Assembly (NCBI GenBank): GCA_039814715.1
Contig: JBCCAR010000061.1
Location: 1 to 7,520 of the forward strand
Source of the DNA: CAKZYD01 sp039814715
GTDB lineage: Bacteria > Pseudomonadota > Alphaproteobacteria > Sphingomonadales > CAKZYD01
Direction of reading: 5' to 3'
Length of the DNA: 7,520 nt
Shown: positions 6,038 to 7,520 of the stretch, in pieces
How the letters are laid out: every line of letters starts with the position of its first letter
Position numbering within the stretch: position 1 is the stretch's first letter
Notes under the pieces: model-generated
The model's database searches: none
The model's input: only the letters and a program-made list of their open reading frames with translations
Told to the model about the DNA's origin: nothing
Made by a program: the position numbers and the translations under genes

Positions 6038-6544
6038 ATGGACCGGCTGGTCAAAGCCATCGATACTCTCAATAGCGCGGTCGGCAGAGTTTTGTGCTGG
6101 GCCGCGCTTGCGCTCGCGCTATGGCAATTTGGCTTAATCTTGGCGCAAGCAGTGTTCCGCGCGAGCTCAATCTTCGCGCAGGAAGCGCTGATTTATGCAA
6201 ATGCCCTCCTCTTCTTGGGCGCTGGCGGCTACACCTTGATGAAAGACGGACATGTCCGCGTTGACCTGTTCTATCACCGGATGGGTCGGCGAGCGCAAGC
6301 ACGCGTCAATCTTTTGGGCACCGCGCTTTTCCTTTGGCCACTATGCGGCCTCATCTTTTACGCAGGCACGCCTTATGTGCTCGATAGCTGGGCACTGCGT
6401 GAGGGCTCGATTGAAACCAGCGGCATCCAAGCCGTCTTTCTCCTAAAGTCCCTGATTTTGGTCTTTGCCACTCTGGTTTCGTTACAAGGACTGAGCCTGG
6501 CTTTGCGGTCGATACAAACTTTGCAAGGCAAAGCAGATGATTGA
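6038..6544 (+). CDS. TRAP transporter small permease subunit (DctQ type)
   Basis: A four-helix inner-membrane subunit of 168 residues that pairs with the large permease. Membrane segments are at about 18-40, 50-68, 87-110 and 127-152. The DctQ signature is present: E49 in QEALIYANALLFLGAGGYT, then MKDGHVRVDLFY at 68-79. The frame is open back to 5942, but that stretch overlaps the receptor gene and does not look like the family. The ATG at 6038 has GGAG at 6029-6032, five bases upstream, and gives the normal N-terminus and length. The gap from the receptor gene is 55 bases and holds the stem-loop and T-run described separately. The gene ends inside the start of the large permease gene. Confidence 0.92.
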   Translation: MDRLVKAIDTLNSAVGRVLCWAALALALWQFGLILAQAVFRASSIFAQEALIYANALLFLGAGGYTLMKDGHVRVDLFYHRMGRRAQARVNLLGTALFLWPLCGLIFYAGTPYVLDSWALREGSIETSGIQAVFLLKSLILVFATLVSLQGLSLALRSIQTLQGKADD

Positions 6545-7520
6545 TAGCGGCGGCATGCTCGCTCTGGTCATGTTTGCCTGCCTTTGCGCAGCGATTATGG
6601 CGGGCTATCCTGTTGCCTTCACCCTAGCAGGCGTCGCTCTCTTGTTCGCCGGTATAGCCGCCATCCTAACAAACGCTGGCCTTATCGATGTCTTTATAGA
6701 CCCGTCATTCGTCACATTGCTGCCCGAACGCATGTTCGGGCTCATCAAAAATGATGTCCTGCTCGCAGTGCCCATGTTCATTCTTATGGGAGTATTGTTA
6801 GAGCGCTCGCGCGTGGCGGAAGACCTGCTGGAAAGCATGGGCAAGCTGTTTGGCAAAACCCGCGGCGGTCTTGGACTAAGCGTGATATTGGTCGGCGCGC
6901 TCTTGGCCGCATCAACCGGTATCGTGGGCGCCACAGTGGTGACCATGGGGCTACTGTCCCTGCCGACCATGCTCGCGCGCGGCTATGATGCACGCCTGGC
7001 CACCGGCACAATCGCCGCCTCAGGCACTTTAGGGCAGATTATCCCGCCCTCCATTGTGCTTGTGCTGCTGGGTGATGTGATGGGCAATGCCTATCAGGAA
7101 GCTCAGCAAGCCCAGGGGCTTTTCGCCTTTGCCCCCTTATCGGTCGGGCATCTTTTTGCTGGCGCGCTTTTGCCAGGTCTGGGTCTGGTCGTCCTTTACA
7201 TGCTCTATGCGGCCGTGACCGCTTGGCTCAAGCCCGACAGTGCACCAGCGCTGGTGGAGGATGGCCCACGCGAGGATGGCTTGATGTTTAAAGCGCTCAA
7301 AGCGATGGTCCCGCCAGTGGTGCTCATCTTAGCGGTGCTTGGCTCTATCCTAACGGGCCTTGCAACCCCAACGGAAGCGGCAGCTATTGGCGCGGTGGGG
7401 GCGCTGTTGCTCGGCGGCCTTCGCTGTTGCAACGGTCCGAGCAAAGGCCTCATCATCGCCGCACTGTTCAGCCTGGCTATCTTAATTATTCTCGCCCTGT
7501 CTGGCACGGTCTTTGAAGCG
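6537..7520 (+). CDS. TRAP transporter large permease subunit (DctM type), 3' end outside window
   Basis: The main membrane channel of the TRAP importer; 328 codons are visible with no stop, reaching the right edge. The chain is a series of hydrophobic helices with strong DctM landmarks: GYPVAFTLAGVAL (22-34), ERMFGLIKNDVLLAVPMFIL then MGVLLERS, LVGALLAASTGIVGATV (120-136), ARGYDARLATGTIAASGTLG and QIIPPSIVLVLLGD, LFAGALLPGL, and TPTEAAAIGA near 280. It resembles the FcbT3-like large permeases that go with TakP-type receptors; these range from about 430 to over 600 residues. The visible end (RCCNGPSKG then a new hydrophobic helix) may begin the extra segment found in longer members. The ATG at 6537 has AAGG at 6525-6528 and overlaps the small-permease stop by 8 bases; a second in-frame ATG lies at 6555. 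The overlap suggests translational coupling. Confidence 0.93.
   Translation, partial: MIDSGGMLALVMFACLCAAIMAGYPVAFTLAGVALLFAGIAAILTNAGLIDVFIDPSFVTLLPERMFGLIKNDVLLAVPMFILMGVLLERSRVAEDLLESMGKLFGKTRGGLGLSVILVGALLAASTGIVGATVVTMGLLSLPTMLARGYDARLATGTIAASGTLGQIIPPSIVLVLLGDVMGNAYQEAQQAQGLFAFAPLSVGHLFAGALLPGLGLVVLYMLYAAVTAWLKPDSAPALVEDGPREDGLMFKALKAMVPPVVLILAVLGSILTGLATPTEAAAIGAVGALLLGGLRCCNGPSKGLIIAALFSLAILIILALSGTVFEA

Noticed and set aside
6605..7507. Minus-strand open frames opposite the large permease
   Set aside because: They are antisense to a continuous DctM coding frame and encode low-complexity Ser/Arg/Pro-rich products typical of shadows of a GC-rich gene.

Overview
The window looks like an ordinary chromosomal stretch from an alphaproteobacterium. 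The reasons are the mid-50s percent GC (judged by eye), the style of the MotB and Bpt proteins, a medium-length ACT-type threonine ammonia-lyase, and a TRAP transporter with a Tat-type binding protein. I cannot name the genus. Every gene I can support is on the + strand, packed with short gaps (34 to about 150 bases). No RNA gene, insertion sequence, CRISPR array or integration site is visible, and no gene looks broken or foreign.

Layout. Bases 1-1569 hold the 3' two-thirds or so of a membrane protein with a C-terminal spermidine-synthase-like (SAM-fold) domain; its true start lies left of the window. Bases 1694-2947 encode threonine ammonia-lyase (ilvA type). Bases 3012-3929 encode the flagellar stator protein MotB, with no motA alongside. 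Bases 4077-4820 encode the N-end-rule aminoacyl-transferase Bpt. Bases 4855 to the right edge hold a tripartite TRAP transporter: binding protein (4855-5982), small permease (6038-6544) and large permease (6537 onward, cut off after 328 codons). The large permease has no stop codon in the window but is unmistakable.

How they fit together. Only the three TRAP genes are clearly one functional unit. The binding protein captures an organic acid, and the small and large membrane subunits import it with Na+. The small and large permease genes overlap by 8 bases, which suggests coupled translation. The first four genes have unrelated jobs (unknown membrane enzyme, isoleucine precursor synthesis or threonine catabolism, motility, protein turnover). 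They are neighbours rather than a pathway, although co-orientation means some read-through is possible.

No new system stands out. The points worth a second look are small: candidate RNA stem-loops before motB, before bpt and between the TRAP binding-protein and permease genes; a twin-arginine plus lipobox signal on the binding protein; residues in that protein matching the Na+/2-oxoacid site known from TakP; and the unassigned chemistry of the membrane-bound spermidine-synthase-like protein.
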